A stretch of DNA of 64,000 nucleotides from Lytechinus pictus (GCF_037042905.1 NC_087257.1:24387001-24451000), one strand, 5' to 3'. Counted from the stretch's first letter, positions 11,792 to 28,570 are shown. Notes: generated by a model from the sequence alone, not told the origin. Numbers and translations: made by a program.

Positions 11792-14700
11792 CAGTTTACT
11801 CAGAAAGAAAATTTGATGATAGAGAAAAGATCCATTTGAAAAATATAGGCCTTCTCGCAGGAGGATCTTGTACAAGGGAGAGAGTGAGAGAGTACGGTAA
11901 TATTTTAAAGAAAGTTTTGCAAAGAGCTACAGCCTAGGGAACATCACTCAAAAGATATCGATCTGGAAAAAAGTGTACAGATACAATTAGGTTCAAAATG
12001 GTGGCAGATGATATAAAAAGAAGAGTTTCTTGAGGCTATGTATTATAATAGCTTAGGAACTGGAATAGCTTTAATATACATTGATGCAACCATGACTACA
12101 TTATTATGCCTTTGATATGAAAATTATTCACTCTTTACTTTAGTCAGGTAAATTGCCCAAACCTTGAACTGTAAAGTGCATTTCTGAAGAAGTTTTCATC
12201 TGGGAGTTCAGTCTGGTTAAATTGTGCTTGGAGCTGCATGTAAAGTTTGCTGTTACAGCGGTTTGTTGCTGGACAAATAGAAAATTAGATTTCAACACTT
12301 TCGTCACAGCTTTCGACAAATAAATAATTTATAATGGTCTTTGTAGTCTAGCCTCAAGCTGCAAAACATTTATAGTCTATTTAGTCAGACCCAGGAGGGA
12401 ACATCCTTCCTCAGTGAAACCTCAATACACGTACAAGTGTGGAAACTTCTGAATGGAAGATAAGATCACATCTAGAATTCTTCAAGTGACCTTGATATAC
12501 ATAAATGCAAGTTGGTAAAATTGGTTTATCATGTAAGTTTTCTTTGAATATTGTTTTTTTGGAGGATGTCTGTCTGGATGGTAGACTAAGATTGACCCCA
12601 GCAGGGACCCTTATACCAATGTCCACTTCCTAAACTTGACCTGACACTGACCCCTCATGGTAATCTTGTAGGATTACTCGTTAGGCTTCCCTCAAAATGG
12701 AAAGTTGTTTAAAGGAAGTATTTCAGTTTGATCTTGAACTATATTTCGCTTGGCTAGACAGTGTTTTGATTCTCCAGTATCTTATCTTCTGCTGAGCTCT
12801 AGATTAAAAAGGAAGTAAAATTGAAGCAGAACTTGAGGCCTTCTGGCTCTCATTGAGGAAATGTATTTAGGGCACTGTAGATTATAGAGTTTTATCAGCT
12901 AAAACTGGGATTATATATACCCTTTAGAAAGTTGGAAACTTTAGAAATGCAAGAGTGAAATTGTGTCGATTTCTTTTCAGTCAAGGACTGTATTTAGCTT
13001 GCATTGTTTTAAACATTTTCATTAAAATCAGCATATTCTTCATGAAAAGCAATGTTGTCCTTATTCTAAAAGGTCTTAATAAAAATAAGGTCTTTTGTCC
13101 TCAAATGGTGGGAATGATTGCATGAGATTTGCCTTACCCTAGGCTTAATCCTAATCTTACATGAATCCTTAATATATTCTCTTCATTCTCTGCAGAGAAA
13201 TTCAGACAGGAACAATTGTCCAAAGACAAAATGTCAGTCATAAGTATTTCCGATGTTGCTGTTTTTGCAAATTGAAACAGTCATGGAGTAGAAATTTACT
13301 TCAAATTATCAATTTAATCACCAAAGTTTGGTGTCAATATAGAAGACTCCAGTAGATGTAAAAGTAAAAAAAATCTTGTTGCCCATGTAGCTGATTTCTT
13401 CTACAAGTCACTTGTAGTAGTAGTGAATTCTGTCTTTAAGTTCATGGCCTGATAACTTTGATCGTTGTCCACCTGTAATAATAGGCTTCAATGGGGGTGA
13501 GCTTAAGCAGAGACCGCCTCTCATCTTCTTGCGAAATTCCATGTTTATTTCGCTCAGCCACGAAACTATGTGGAAAGCCATCTCTTTAAGAGTTGACCCG
13601 GGGTATTGATCAAACAAACGTTTCGTGCTGTTGGTTTTTATGCCGCTCACAGTTATAGACCATAAATGTCTAGAAATGCTTTGGTCCAGAGCAACTCTTC
13701 GTCTCCTATGTTATGGGCAGTATAAAGATCTTTCAATAAATAAATAAGAGATCACTGTGACATTTAATTGCTATCTCTGCGTTATTTTATTTGACCTAAA
13801 ACTCATTTTCGTACTTCACAGTCTGATACTGTAGTTGCTCCTGACTCAACAAAACTGACAGTTATCCAATTCTGAAAAATCATGGCTTATGTGAATGGTA
13901 TAGTTGTAGGTCAAACAACACATGACTTTGACTTTTAAAACTCTTTCCAGAATTGTAAAAGAACTTAAAAAGTCTCAAAAAGTTTGTAACCATTCTTTCC
14001 ATTGAGAATTGGATGGATGGCCTTCCTTTGCGGAGTCCCTCTCCCATATGTAGATTTCTTTGTAAATGTCACATTCTGGCAGTGCGCATCTAGGGGACAC
14101 CGATTGGATCAAATTTAGAGGGGATTGGGGTTAAATTGAGTATTACAGAGAAAATTCTGTTGTCAAATTATAAAATGGGATTTTAACCCACACAAGTGAG
14201 ATGTGATGAAACATTGATTCATTCAATAGATTTCTTGTTCACAGGGAAAGTGCTGGAGGAGTAAACTTGGAGAGAAACTTTTTTTGACCATTTTGAGTCT
14301 TGTTCGTTTCCAAATTTAGTAGAATTTCTCTGCCAGGAATAGGAATAAAACTATAAAAGAGAGTATATTGAAGTGGCTAAGGATGGCTCTGATTAAAGCC
14401 ATACCAATTGTGTTGCCGGTTTCCAATTGTGGGAAAAAAATCATTATTGGTATTGTCTGCTTTTGAACACATGTACTTTCCATTGTTTCAATCCGAACAG
14501 CTGATCTTTTACAAATTATATATATTTTTTTCTGCTCGGGGGTATATTCTTTGTTCTTTCACACGGGTAGAAAACATAGTGGATGTGGTCGTCCTGCACA
14601 TGTGTACTCAAGATGGGGTTTTTATTTCTTTCATTTTCAAAGTATGGTTTCATTAGAGTTGAGGAGAGGGCTTGCTGTGATGAACAGCGTGAAGTTCAAA

Positions 14701-15665
14701 CCTCGATAGGCCTCCTCCCATTGAAACAGGTTCTTTTTAAAGTGGCCCCTGGGTCTGTTCTTGGAAGGACTATTAAGTTAAAAGGTGGCGCTCACGTACT
14801 GCACAGTTTCTCCATTTTTCTAAGCAGACATGCTCTAAAAACTTAGGTTTTTGTTGGTTTCTCCATCATTTTTGTGGATGACTTGTTTATTTTTTTAATT
14901 ACAGTTTTCATGTTAAATGGCCGCTGCCTTTCATATGCAATTCAAATTGCTTGAAGGATGGATTTCAAAATTCACTCTGGAATCATGGTCCCCAAATGAT
15001 TCTGAATCAAGACCTTCCTTATTTATTAATTTTTAGATATATAGGGTCTTAGGTTGGTGACCCATAAATATAAACCTCTTATACCTCAACTGAATTAAGA
15101 TCAATTGTTCAAAGATTTTCTCAATTCTGTTTTTACTTTTGATCTTATCTGTGTAGATATCTGATTAACACACTGTTTGGGGGTTTTCATATAGTGATGT
15201 TGATTGCATCAAACGCTTTCATACTCATGAATTTGTTTTCCGACTGTCATTTCCTTTCATACTTTGAGGATTTGATGCAAATCTTTATAACTACCAAGAA
15301 ATAGAACCTTGCAAACTCTAATGAGTGAAGTCCAGCATATATAGGCCTTTTGTTGAAGTCCCCTCTTGAAACTGTTTTATGAAAACCCTGTGATCTATCT
15401 GGTTGGTGATTCTGTAAACAGCATAAAAGGCTTGATGGTGATTTTAAGTGCTTTGTGAAATCATGGATATTAACAGAATTAATAGTATTTACCAATACAA
15501 GGCGTGGGGTGCGTTTACACTTCTGTCATTTTGAATTACACTTGGTAAATGCAGATCGAAAATGTACATGTAGCTGATAGGAAAGCGGTCTATATTCAAA
15601 TCGATGGCCTATGGTCTCTGTCAGACCTCAATTGGCAAGGAACATGTAGGTCAGGGTTTTTAACC
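11792..15665. other. Non-coding, no feature recognised
   Basis: AT-rich sequence. I looked for kinase N-lobe exons (glycine loop, VAIK-like lysine, HRD/HLD loop) between plausible splice sites and found none. Open frames up to 87 codons show no domain or conserved motif. Confidence 0.45.
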
Positions 15666-15860
15666 GGTGTGTTGGCTCAGTTGGTAGAGCGTCCGTCTCA
15701 CAACCGGGAGGTCAGGGGTTCAAACCACGGCCGCGTCAGACAAAAGATGTGATAAGATAGGAGTTATTGCTACCCTTGTTTGGCGTTCAACATTTAAAGG
15801 GATAGAGCCTCGTCGATCTGGCGCTGCACAGTGGCTGCCGGGCCCACGATCAATTGGGCA
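15666..15860 (+). mobile_element. tRNA-derived SINE, a different family from that at 461
   Basis: The head has a good A box (tggctcagttggta, about 15,673) and B box (ggttcaaacc, about 15,717) with a tRNA-like spacing. It continues into a non-tRNA body (gttattgctacccttgtttg, cctcgtcgatctggcgctgc, gtggctgccgggcccacgat). No folded acceptor stem closes behind the B box, so this is a SINE and not a tRNA gene. Confidence 0.75.
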
Positions 15861-18800
15861 AAATGAATTTTTTCAGAATATTTCTATTCTCAGATTTCTA
15901 TTTCGAACAATAAAATATGGATTTTCATTTTTCATAAGATAATGAGAAAGGATGCAACTTTGTTTTGAATTAGACATATTTTAGAACAAGTATTCTGGCC
16001 AATGAGAGGGGAGCCTAAACGCACCCAAACTTGTTTGGAGCTTGATATCTGTGACTTTCTGTGACATCTCGATGAGTTTGATTAGAATCACAATGAAAGA
16101 GAAGTGGTTGAAATGTCTAACAAGATTAGAACTTGTTGGGTTCTGAAGGGCTTCAGTCAACTTTCCATTAAAAATGGAGAGCTAAACACACTTTCTCTGG
16201 TTTCCTAATTGTATAGCTCAAAGAAGAACATCGCCGTAGCCTTCAAAACATAGCGTTTCACATGTTTATCGAACATTTTAAAAGAAAGTTTATTTAGTCA
16301 AAATATCCTGTTTGCTTGTTTCTCTGCCTTATTACTCATTTTGCCCTTCTACTTTCTAATTGCTTTCATTCAAGAAATAGGGACATTTTGTGTGTTTATT
16401 GAAAAAAATTGTGATCCACTTTTCTTAGAATATTCTATTTCATGTTTGCTTACCCTTGCCTGTTTCTATGGAGACAAAGCATAAATGGGTACATGTACAT
16501 TACGAATGTGATTTGAGTCTCATGTGTCTTAATATTTTCAGGGGCTCCCTTTTTGTATTATTTTGGGGGCTTTTCGGGGTGATCCCCCCCCCCCCCCCCA
16601 GATGTCATGTAATTTATACCCTGATGCTGGTAAAGCTCCATTGTACATTTTCATGAGTGTACACTGACTGATGAAACTAACAAAAGGTTTTACAACCAGA
16701 GTTTAGTGAGAACGTATCGTTTCTAACAAGAAATCAATAATGAAACATGGTCCGTGGTGTGTCTGAATGATGTATGGCGACCATATGACATTGTGACAAG
16801 ACGGGGCTATATTGTACCTTACGTTGAGGCCTTATGTAGGATAGTGAACTGTTTTTAATTAGTCTGGGATTTGTATAAAGGAGGGTTAAATATGAAGACA
16901 TAACAATCAGAAGATAATGACATGGACAGAATGTCAGTTATGTCCTTCAGAATTCTAGCAAAATCTAAATCACATGTAAATGAATTATTGATTCAATTAC
17001 TGCATGACTCACGAAACATGAATAGTATTCCATGTTTTGAATGATCAATTTAATGAATAAGCACATACGCTCCAAATTTCAATTTACTGCAACTTCAATC
17101 AAGTGACATGTTCCAATGTATTGCCTTTGAAATCAATTCTAAGACATTAATCATCAATCACTTTTTCTCAGGGAAATCCAGGATTTTCTCACATTCCATG
17201 AAACGTAGCATAATTTGTTTACAGATGCTTGCTGACTTTTTGAAAAGACCCATCAAATCCCTTTTTAATCCCAATTTTCCGCAGGCTGCAGCTTATCGCA
17301 TGTTGCCAATTTAAGGATCATTCACCACTAGGAAATCACTGCTGATTACGTTGAATGCAGTGGTTAGAATTTATGCAATTTTTTACTCTCCGCAAATCAT
17401 TAATATATTATTTGTCTTCATAATTTGAATTTAGTTCACAAATAAAAAGGTACGATTGAAGTTTAAGTTCTCAAATTTGCTGACATGATATAGAATATTA
17501 CTTGATTATAACTGAGAATAATTCAAATTACAATCTGTACATAGTAGGAAACAATATTATTCACTCATGATTGGTAAGTCAAGAAACATAACTAAAAAGC
17601 TGTGGGAAAAAAACTCAAGACCAGCACTGAATTGTGGTCCTGCAACTTAAAACATTGGTAGTTTCTTATGTTATAATGAAGTGGCTCCTAGTTGGGCGTG
17701 TACCTCGTATATGCCCCCCCCCCCCCCTCCTTCGATTGACAAAGAAAATTCAAGGAATGTTTTCTTATAATCACATGAAGTGAATATGATAAAAGGAAAG
17801 AGAAATAATAGCAACATTTGCGAAGATTTTATCCTATTCATACCATGCCCATCCAAGGATATTCATTGTCGCTCAGTGGCCATCAATTTCTTGAACAAAA
17901 AAAGTTGTTTTTGTATTTGGTGCAGATTGGCCTAATAATTCCATTTGTATCGCAATTTGCTAGTTATAGTCTTTGTGTTTGAGGAATGTGTGGTATTTTG
18001 CCATTAACTTCTGCCTGAACTGAGGTAATGTTGCCAAATGATGTTTTGCAATAGTCTGACGCAAGTGGGATTTTGTTCCAATTAGAGTGTTTTCTGTTGC
18101 TGTGGACATAATCGTCACCTGCATTTTATTCTTTTTTTATTTGACATTCAGCTAAAGGATATGTGTCATTAGTTGGTCACGTTCTTTCACACTTTTGGAA
18201 GTACTGTGCATTGAGGATGTAGCAAAAACAATTCCATAACATTGGTTGAAAATAAAGTATTAAAAAAATTAGTTAAGAATGGGGATACAAGGGGAGAGTA
18301 ATGGAAGAGAGAGGTATTGGCAGACTAATAAAAGAAAATGAAAAAAAGTATCGTCTGGTTTGTTTTGGAGACTCATAAATCTACACGTATATCTTAACAA
18401 AATGTAGAAAATTAGATAGTGGAATCAGGGGCACTTATAGATAAAACTTATAAGGAGAATCTGCTAAATAGGAGAAGAGAAGGGAGAATATTGAGAATGA
18501 TACTGTGATGCAGGAGAGAGTGAGCTCAAGGAGGGGAAAAAAGAGTAAAATGAGAAATAATACAACAAACTTGAGGGAATTCAAGGACCTTGACATCAAT
18601 GTCAACTTTCGGATCATGGCGAGTTTTGAAAAATGGCTTTTGGCAAACATGGCGACAGCGAACGCTTATTGGGGGCATAATGTTTTCAACTTGACAGACT
18701 CAAGTGCATGGGACGTTGAGGATATTCCAGGGTAGATGATTTCCAACTTTCATTTGGAAGTTTGTCAGCTATAAATAAACGACAGATGGTCTGGGAATAT

Positions 18801-19479
18801 CATGTTAAATGTTACCTTTCATGGGGGAACTGTTTTCTTTGGCTTCTTGGCACCTGGGGGTTGCTGTTTAAAGGGTTTTCTTGAGACTACTTGGTTCAGT
18901 GTTGCTGTGAAGGTTATCTCTGTTTACAAAAGTTTCCTGACTTTTCTCTGTTTCCTGACTTTTCTCTGTTTAATATAATGCTCCTACAATATTTTACAGT
19001 TTTAATCCACAAAGGAAATGACAATATTTCATATTCAGTGTAAATGACCTTTGTGTCTCAAACATTAATAGGTGCAGTTACATGTGCTTCATAAAGTTGC
19101 CTTTCTGATAACCTTGCCATCATATTGTATTCCCTGGTAATACTAGTGATCAATAGCCAGTCAAAAAACACTAACTGTGATCCCATAGTACCATTGAATG
19201 GCAAAATAAGTGACCAGAATTTGTATATGATGTGGCCTAAATTACTTGGAGTACAATGTAAATTTATGTCAGGAACAAGAATTCTAATGCTGATTGAATA
19301 ATTTTCAAGTCCCTTCACTTGTTATTTAATATTGTTTATTCAGATGAATTGTGTCTTACAAGATTAAGAGCTCTTTACCCTAGAAAGTCTGGAATTTTTT
19401 TTGTGTGTAAACTGTGAATGTAGGCATACAAACGGTAAGTTACTGAACCACTCATCTTTCGTCTTTAATCTCATTACAG
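15861..19479. other. Probable kinase-gene intron or upstream sequence
   Basis: AT-rich, with C runs near 16,583 and 17,715 and a purine-rich stretch at about 18,280-18,560. The sequence must be intronic immediately before the 19,480 exon, because that exon begins inside the kinase catalytic loop at a clean acceptor (cattacag). No upstream exon was identified. Confidence 0.5.
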
Positions 19480-21713
<2,234 letters not shown>

Positions 21714-24700
21714 TCAATTCAGCATCCCAGAACAATCCAACATATTTATTCTAGATATTGCTTTTTACCTTCGTTCTAAAGTCATTTTTTCCACTAAACA
21801 ATCATTTGGGAGCATGTTAGTGTAGGGAACAGTTTTACATTCTTGGCGTTGATAGAGGTTTCATTTCAAATCATCTTCGGGATGTTTATAATCATTGAAT
21901 TTTAGTGTAATCATAATGATAAAGATTTAATGCGAATGTGTACAATATGATATTATTCAAATTCATGACAGTGCTGAGCACTTGGTAATTAAAAATTATG
22001 GTACCAAAGTAAGAATGTACATGTACTTGAAGAAGTTGTTTAGTCTTGTTGATTCAAGGCTGTTGTAATCTAATAGCTTGCTGTATGCAGAGATTAGTTC
22101 TGTGTAAATTCATGTTACATCTAAAGCTTCCAACCTAAGCAACATAAGTGAAAGGGTGCTATATGTATTCTATGTGTAAGTATTAAGAATAACTATGCAT
22201 TTTTTTAAAATACAATTCATCATGATTCCATTTGGTGTGCAGACCAAAATAAAAGATTTGTCTTCGCAGAGGAAATGGGAGATAAGAAATGTGCTTTTGA
22301 TGTTGCATGCTTGGTGATATTGTGTAGAATATATTTACAGCATGTCTTACCACATACGAGCGATTCCATAAGATAAACATGTACACGTGGATGCGAGACA
22401 ACTAGCTTTTTGTACCATTGAATGAAATTGCTTTGTTCCTAATTCAGAAATAATGATAATAATAATTATTATAACATTTATAAGGCACTTAAATGGAGAT
22501 GTTTCTAAGCACTCAATTTTCTGATTATTAATTGATTACCGGGATTATAAGAACAAAAGTGTAATCAATAAAACCAATAAATATATTTTACCAAATTTTA
22601 GATTAAACAAATACAAGAACAAAATGAAACAAAGGTTTGCTTCTCAATATAGACCAACCAACCCATAACTGATATCAAGCTAGTGGAAATATCTAGATAT
22701 TGGGAAGATGGGTCTTTAGCATAATAGGAACAAATGGAGGAGAAAATTAAATAAGTTTGATCTCTTAATTATTTTGTCTTTTTTTTGTATTCTATATTAA
22801 ATTGCATAGAATATGTCATTTTGAACCTAAAAAGGACCAAAACTCATGAACTCCGAAGAGAATCAATGAATGGGGGAAAAGAATTAATCTTATTTCTTCC
22901 AGAATTTCACTTTTATGATCATGGAATGGACCAACTTCAAAACTAGCATTATGATAATTTTTGTTGTCGTCCTCTTAACTTAAACTTAATCCCAGCAACT
23001 CAATTAGGGTCTCAGGAAACCCTGAAAATTTGATACTCAGATTTCAACATACTGCTTCTATTCTACTGTTTTTGAAGTATATATATATATATTATCATTT
23101 ATTTATATTCATGACTGAGTTTCTTCGTTGTCTTGGTTATATATTCTGACAATGTCCTGATGTTTATTTATATTTTAGATTTTAATTGTTTCTTTTATTG
23201 TGCGTGATATTATATCTTCATGATTTTGTTTAGGCCTTTGTTGCTTTTGTTGACAGTAAAGTTCTCAAATAGGGAAGTTGTGTTGTTTATGAGGAGGTTG
23301 TAACACAATTGGAGTTGCTACCTTCTTGTACTCATTGAAAATGTCTTCTGTTTTTTATATGAAACTCTGTGTCGTCTGTGAGGAACCAACCCCTCATCAT
23401 GTTGTAAAGGAACCAAGTTGCAATTCATAAAAGAATACATTTTCTTAATATTGTTAGTTATCAATTATATGTTGTAAACAGTTGACGTCCCATCTGCCAT
23501 TTGACATACATGTAGTAGGTCTTTATATGTATGTTTAGTTGAAAGAATGGGAGCTCAAGAGGGAATATTACATGTAGGTTTTGTTTTGTAACAATGTTCT
23601 ATTTGAACTGTACTTTTTTGTTGTCGTTTTCCATGTTATGACAATTCTTTTTCCAATGATTATCTCTTTATCTTTTGTTTGTTTTTGGTTTTGAAAGTCA
23701 GGAGTTTTGTATTCATAGATGAAGCAGGGCATTTTAGACATTTGTTGAACATCATTATGCTAATTATAAATTCAGTGATGCACACTATATATACATTTAC
23801 ACACTTTAATGAATTATCACTCAAAAAGTACATCACCAGTGACTGTAGACACTTCAATTGTCCCTAAAAAGAACCATATGTGTTTTTAGCAGTGTCATTT
23901 ACATTTGAACATTTTGAATGTAGTATTGTCAATTGCATTTGGAGTGGCAGATGTCTCTAATGAGTCTGTCTGTTATAATTGAAAAGAAAAAAATTAGTGC
24001 TAGCAACATTGCAGAACTTCATGAATAACTTTTTGCAAAGGGAATCCCTTGATCCTCTTTTAAAACAGATTGAAGAAAAAAATCTAAACCACACTGAAGA
24101 ATTGTAGCTGTATGTTTTCATTATTTGTTTTCTTTTCAAAGTTCAGAACATCAGTTGCAGTTCTGAGGATGATCACAAGTTATTTTACGATCCACTTTTG
24201 GCTTTTCACCATAAAACTGTTATTGTTAAAAAAATGTACTGAATGTGAAATTTCAAGGGAAGATAAAACATACATCGATATTTATATTCATACACCTGAT
24301 AGAATTTACTCCAAATGATGATTCATTTGATTTATTGTTACTGCTCAATCTTGTTTACATTATCACTCCAATGTTGTCATTCTTGGTCTTAGAGGGTTAC
24401 TTTCTTTAATAGTTTATTGTCTCAAATTTTCTCCATTGTGACTATACTCCTTGTTGGAATGTTATGATTTATTTTTGTTTACACGATGTGCTCCTATTGT
24501 AGTCCTTAAATGCCTCATGTTGGGTAATACTGCCAAAAAGTCAAAGTTCAGTTGTATAGTAGCAATGTATTTGTAAGTAGTATATTATAAAAGAACACTT
24601 TCTCAAAGGTTACACTAAAATAGTTTCAGAAAACCGTATATCAATAATTCAGATGGTTGTTGAAAGCTACACATATTCTTTTATTTATTGGTTATTAGCA

Positions 24701-25366
24701 GATTTTCTCATCAATATTAATACCCAGTTTGATATGGCTTACTCCAAACTATCAGTTACAGGTGTAAGATTGGGTTGCGCGATTCCCCGAACCCATCAGG
24801 ATTATCAGATGGTTTGAAGTAAACCTTTGATAATTAGTTTTATTAAAGAGCGCCCTCACTTGAGTTTTCTTTAGAAGGATGTCTTTAGAAATATTTGGGA
24901 AAATTAGTAAAATAGAATATTAGGAGATACATACATGCATAAATGAATAATTCAGTTACTAGAAAATACCTGTATCTTTTCTATAGTTGAGAAACATTAG
25001 GATGTTGACCACTATTAATATTTAATTCATTTAGTTCAGTTTTCAAATGTTAGTGTTGACGGTCTTTTCCTTCCCTTTTTTTATGAGTACGCCATTCAAG
25101 ATGTCTGATGTATTACTTTATCTTTGTGACCACATGTTTTTTAGAGTATTCCTGTATATGCCTATGTATATTTTGTGTTCTCAAAGTTTTTATTTATGCG
25201 TGATACTCGTAAGTGAAGGGAGATAGTATTATTATATTTATCTGTAAGATCTGTTAGTCATATTTTGCATCATATTTCGTTTTCTCTGATCAGATTGTCA
25301 CTCATCCCTGATAGAGGTATATCTCAAACCATGGTCTAATTTTTACAGTTTTCTCATGTGCAGACA
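21714..25366. other. Kinase 3' UTR and downstream non-coding DNA
   Basis: The 3' UTR of the kinase must begin at 21,714, but its end is unclear: AATAAA-type hexamers occur at several places (for example near 22,247 and 22,567). At about 22,450-22,560 ttataaggcac and taagcactc resemble a degraded SINE tail. A short TA microsatellite lies near 23,080. No further exon was recognised. Confidence 0.45.
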
Positions 25367-25620
25367 GGGCCCTGTAACATACAGAGATACAATCAATATT
25401 TACAATCAATTGTAACCCTTTGTACGTGGTTTGCCATATAATTACACTTTGATTATTTGTACAATTGATTTTATCTTTTATGTTTCCGGGCCCGGTGTAA
25501 CATAAGGAGATACCATTTATATTGACAAATGATCACAACTTTTTGTATGTGGTTTTCAATAGACTTTACATTTCATGCTTGATTATAGAATTAATTGCAT
25601 TTTAGTGTAACAGAGCCCAG
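25367..25620. mobile_element. Two adjoining small MITEs sharing GGGCCC ends
   Basis: The first runs from gggccctgtaacata (25,367) to atgtttccgggccc (25,493). The second runs from gggcccggtgtaacata (25,488) to tagtgtaacagagccc (25,618). Ends are inverted within each, and the two share the middle GGGCCC. A related end occurs near 8,360. Confidence 0.55.
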
Positions 25621-26416
25621 AAGTGACACGCCTCTCGTCTCATTGCATTATTAGAGTTAAATTAATCCTCTATACAGAATATGACCCTTTTATGCTACTT
25701 TTTAGGTTTGATTCAAGAAGAAAATCATCTAAGTTGAGAGAATGTAATATTGCTGTCACGGTTATGTCTGATCAAACTGTCTTTTATCCAGTATGTCCAC
25801 TGTTTGTATTTGGGTCATGATTCACTAACGGTTAAAATCAGTTTCTAGAGGTTGTATACCAATCAAATATCTGAAAATGTTGTCTTATTCCTCACTTAAA
25901 ATTGATTACAGCTGTTGGTGATTCACCCCTTTGAGAAGCTACCAATATGTTTGGTAATAGCTTTTTTATGTTATTATAATTTACAAAACAGTATTCATGT
26001 CTCTTTTAGAATTGACAGCTTGTAGTATTTTGAGATGTTCCATTGGTGCTGATATGCTGGGAGATTGGTTTTGGATATTGTCTTGAGGGGAAAATTCATG
26101 AACTCTAAGATTTGCATTTTTCTTGTTGACAAAAAGAAAATGTTACAGAATTTGGTACCCTTTAAAGATGAGAGTTTTTCTCTGGCCTAGAATTTAAACT
26201 GTGTTGGAAGCTTGTCTTGAAATGATTGTGTTGATAGGTTAAGTATGAAGGAACCTATGGGTATGCCGAAGGGTTATGCAGTCACCGACATAAGAAATGA
26301 CTTGTAGATTCTGCCGGAAGTCAACTGCATCACTCTTAGAAAGGAATATACATAAGTTTTCAGCCTGAAAATTTGTGTCAATTCCTTTAATTCTAGTAGT
26401 TCTTCGGAGGACACCG

Positions 26417-26588
26417 GGTGGTTGTTTCATGAAGATGTTTGTAAGTTACGAACAACTCTACGCTCGACTGGTGATACCTTCTTGTGCTATAAATAAATGA
26501 ATGAGAATCAGGTAAGTACCCAAGAAGGTATCACCAGTCGTTCGTAAAGTCATTCGTAACTTGCGAACAGCTTTATGAAACGCCAACC
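26417..26588. mobile_element. Foldback MITE with long arms
   Basis: The left arm (ggtggttgtttcatgaag, then gtaagttacgaacaac, then gactggtgataccttctt) is matched in inverted order on the right (aagaaggtatcaccagtc, cgtaacttgcgaac, ctttatgaaacgccaacc). The arms are about 65-70 bp with a short loop, giving a strong predicted hairpin. Confidence 0.8.
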
Positions 26589-27084
26589 TGGGCAGAGGAC
26601 ATTTGATGTGTGAGCCTTTTGTGGTGGAACTGTGTCGATGATATTCCTCCAAAATGAAAATATAAGTTTATCTAATCTTCCAACCATTTGAGAATTATTC
26701 ATTGCAATGAAGTGAATGTTGAGGATTATGCAAACACTTCAGATGTTCAACTCATTTCAGAAAACATTGGTTTGTGAGATAACTCTGAGAAATTATGCAA
26801 CAGCTGTCTGTAAATATTACTATGTCACTTCCATGAAGTAGGCCTGTTACCGTGATGAAGGAATAATCTTGGATGTTACCTTGCATGGTCGAGACTTAAT
26901 GATTCTCACAAGATTGTTTTAACCGTATTGCTTGCAGTCTGAGAGTATGTCAGTGAAGGGATTTGATTTGAATTTTCGTGGCAGAGAAAAAAAAGAAATA
27001 TACAAATAAATCAGTTAGCTGTGATGCACCATGATTGCGATTCCAAGATTATTTATTATTTAGGAGTATGACATACGTGAAAGT

Positions 27085-27295
27085 GAGTGATAACTTGAGG
27101 GAAGGAAAGGAGATCGAGAAGGAGACAAAGGAGAGATTGAAATGGGGATAAAAGGAGAAGAGAATGAGAAGAAAGGGGAAGCAACTTTTAAGAGAGGGGA
27201 AAGTAGATAGAAGACAGAAAGGGGAGAGAGAGATGATGGGGGGGGGGTGAAGGTAGAGAGAAAATAGGAGGGTGAGGGAATTAGAGATAATATAA
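27085..27295 (+). repeat. Homopurine-rich tract
   Basis: About 200 bp in which the plus strand is overwhelmingly A and G (gggaaggaaaggagat and similar), including a G run near 27,239. It lies directly before the GAT/GGT microsatellite. Such tracts can form triplex DNA; no function is implied. Confidence 0.8.
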
Positions 27296-27330
27296 AACTA
27301 TGTAGGAATAATGTTGAGAGTGAGAAATTA

Positions 27331-27700
27331 TGATTATTATGGTGGTGATGATGATGGTGGTGGTGGCGGTAATAATGATGGTGGTGATGATGATGGTGAT
27401 GAAGATGATGATGATGATGATGGTGGTGGTGATGTGATGATGGTGGTGGTGATGATGAAGATGGTGGTGGTGGTAATGATGATGGTGGTGATGATGGTGG
27501 TGGTGATGGTGATGAAGATGATGATGACGACGACGATGATGGAGGTTGTGGTGATGTGATGATGATGTTGATGATGGTGATGAAGATGATGATTATGATA
27601 GTGATGGGGAGGATGACAATTACGATGATGGACTTGATGATAACTCATGTTGATAACAATGATGGTGATGGTGAAGATATAATGTTGGAAATGATGATCT
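27331..27700 (+). repeat. GAT/GGT trinucleotide microsatellite
   Basis: An interrupted array of GAT, GGT and ATG triplets. It produces long low-complexity open frames on both strands (Asp/Gly/Met/Val runs on plus, His/Thr/Ile/Ser runs on minus). These are composition artefacts. Confidence 0.9.
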
Positions 27701-28570
27701 GTTAACTTTCCTGCTCTCCATAGGTAATGTTCAAATATTGATGTACCATCAAAGCTTTAAGGGTTGAAGGGTAATTAGACAGGAAAGGGTACCCATTATT
27801 TAAGGTGGGGTTTTTTGGGGGAATGTGTCTTTTGTATAAGACGAAGGGTAAAAATATAAAATATTAGGTATAAAAAGTAGATTTTTAATATCACACCAAA
27901 CCTTTACTCTAGGGGTTGTATTCTTTTTAGGGAGAAGACTTAATTCTAGAATTCGTCTTAGCAAAGATTGTATTAAAATAGGTTGGAGAAGAGGGTGAGG
28001 AAGAGAGTAAAAAAGAAGAAAATTTGAAGAAAAAAATATGTAATTTACTCTTATCATTTGTGACTGGTCGTATGAGAGACTCCTTTTTTCACAGTGCAAA
28101 GTAACTTTGAATAGCCCTTTTGTAGGCTATCCTTTTGTAGGCTATGCAAATGAATACGAGGCTGTGAAGGTTGTAAATCTTGACGTTAGTTATCATTGGA
28201 CTCTTAAACCTGTCCACCAAAAAATGTGGAGAATGTACCGGTAATCTTCAAAGTCATTCCAATTAGTTTATGGAACAAGTAAGTGGAACAGGTAAGATAT
28301 CAACGAAATGCTTACGTTTTCTTCTTTCTCATCAAGGTTATTAATTCATATGATTTCATTATGAAAACTTTTGATCTGCAGCCCTTTTATCTATAGGACT
28401 TTCCCGTCGTCACGATATATTGAACGGTGATGGCGCTCTTGATCTTTAATGATCGGGTTGGATGTACCGTCTTCATCGCCCACTCGCTCGTTCGGTTCTG
28501 CCTTTTTCTCGGAAAGCCTGATGTGTTAAAAAAAGAAAGTTATAATGTGTTCGTGAGTGAAAGACTACTA
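27701..28570. other. Non-coding, no feature recognised
   Basis: AT-rich sequence with a short direct repeat (ccttttgtaggctat twice near 28,120-28,145). No exon or transposon ends were seen. The first sequence shared with the receptor units begins at about 28,570. Confidence 0.45.

Noticed and set aside
15666-15740. tRNA-like sequence with good A and B boxes
   Set aside because: No closing acceptor stem; it continues into a SINE body.
18505-18735. 76-codon ORF before the kinase exons, tested as an upstream exon
   Set aside because: No kinase motif and no matching splice phase.
27311-27648. Open frames on both strands in the GAT/GGT array
   Set aside because: Trinucleotide repeat; no domain and no splice or start context.
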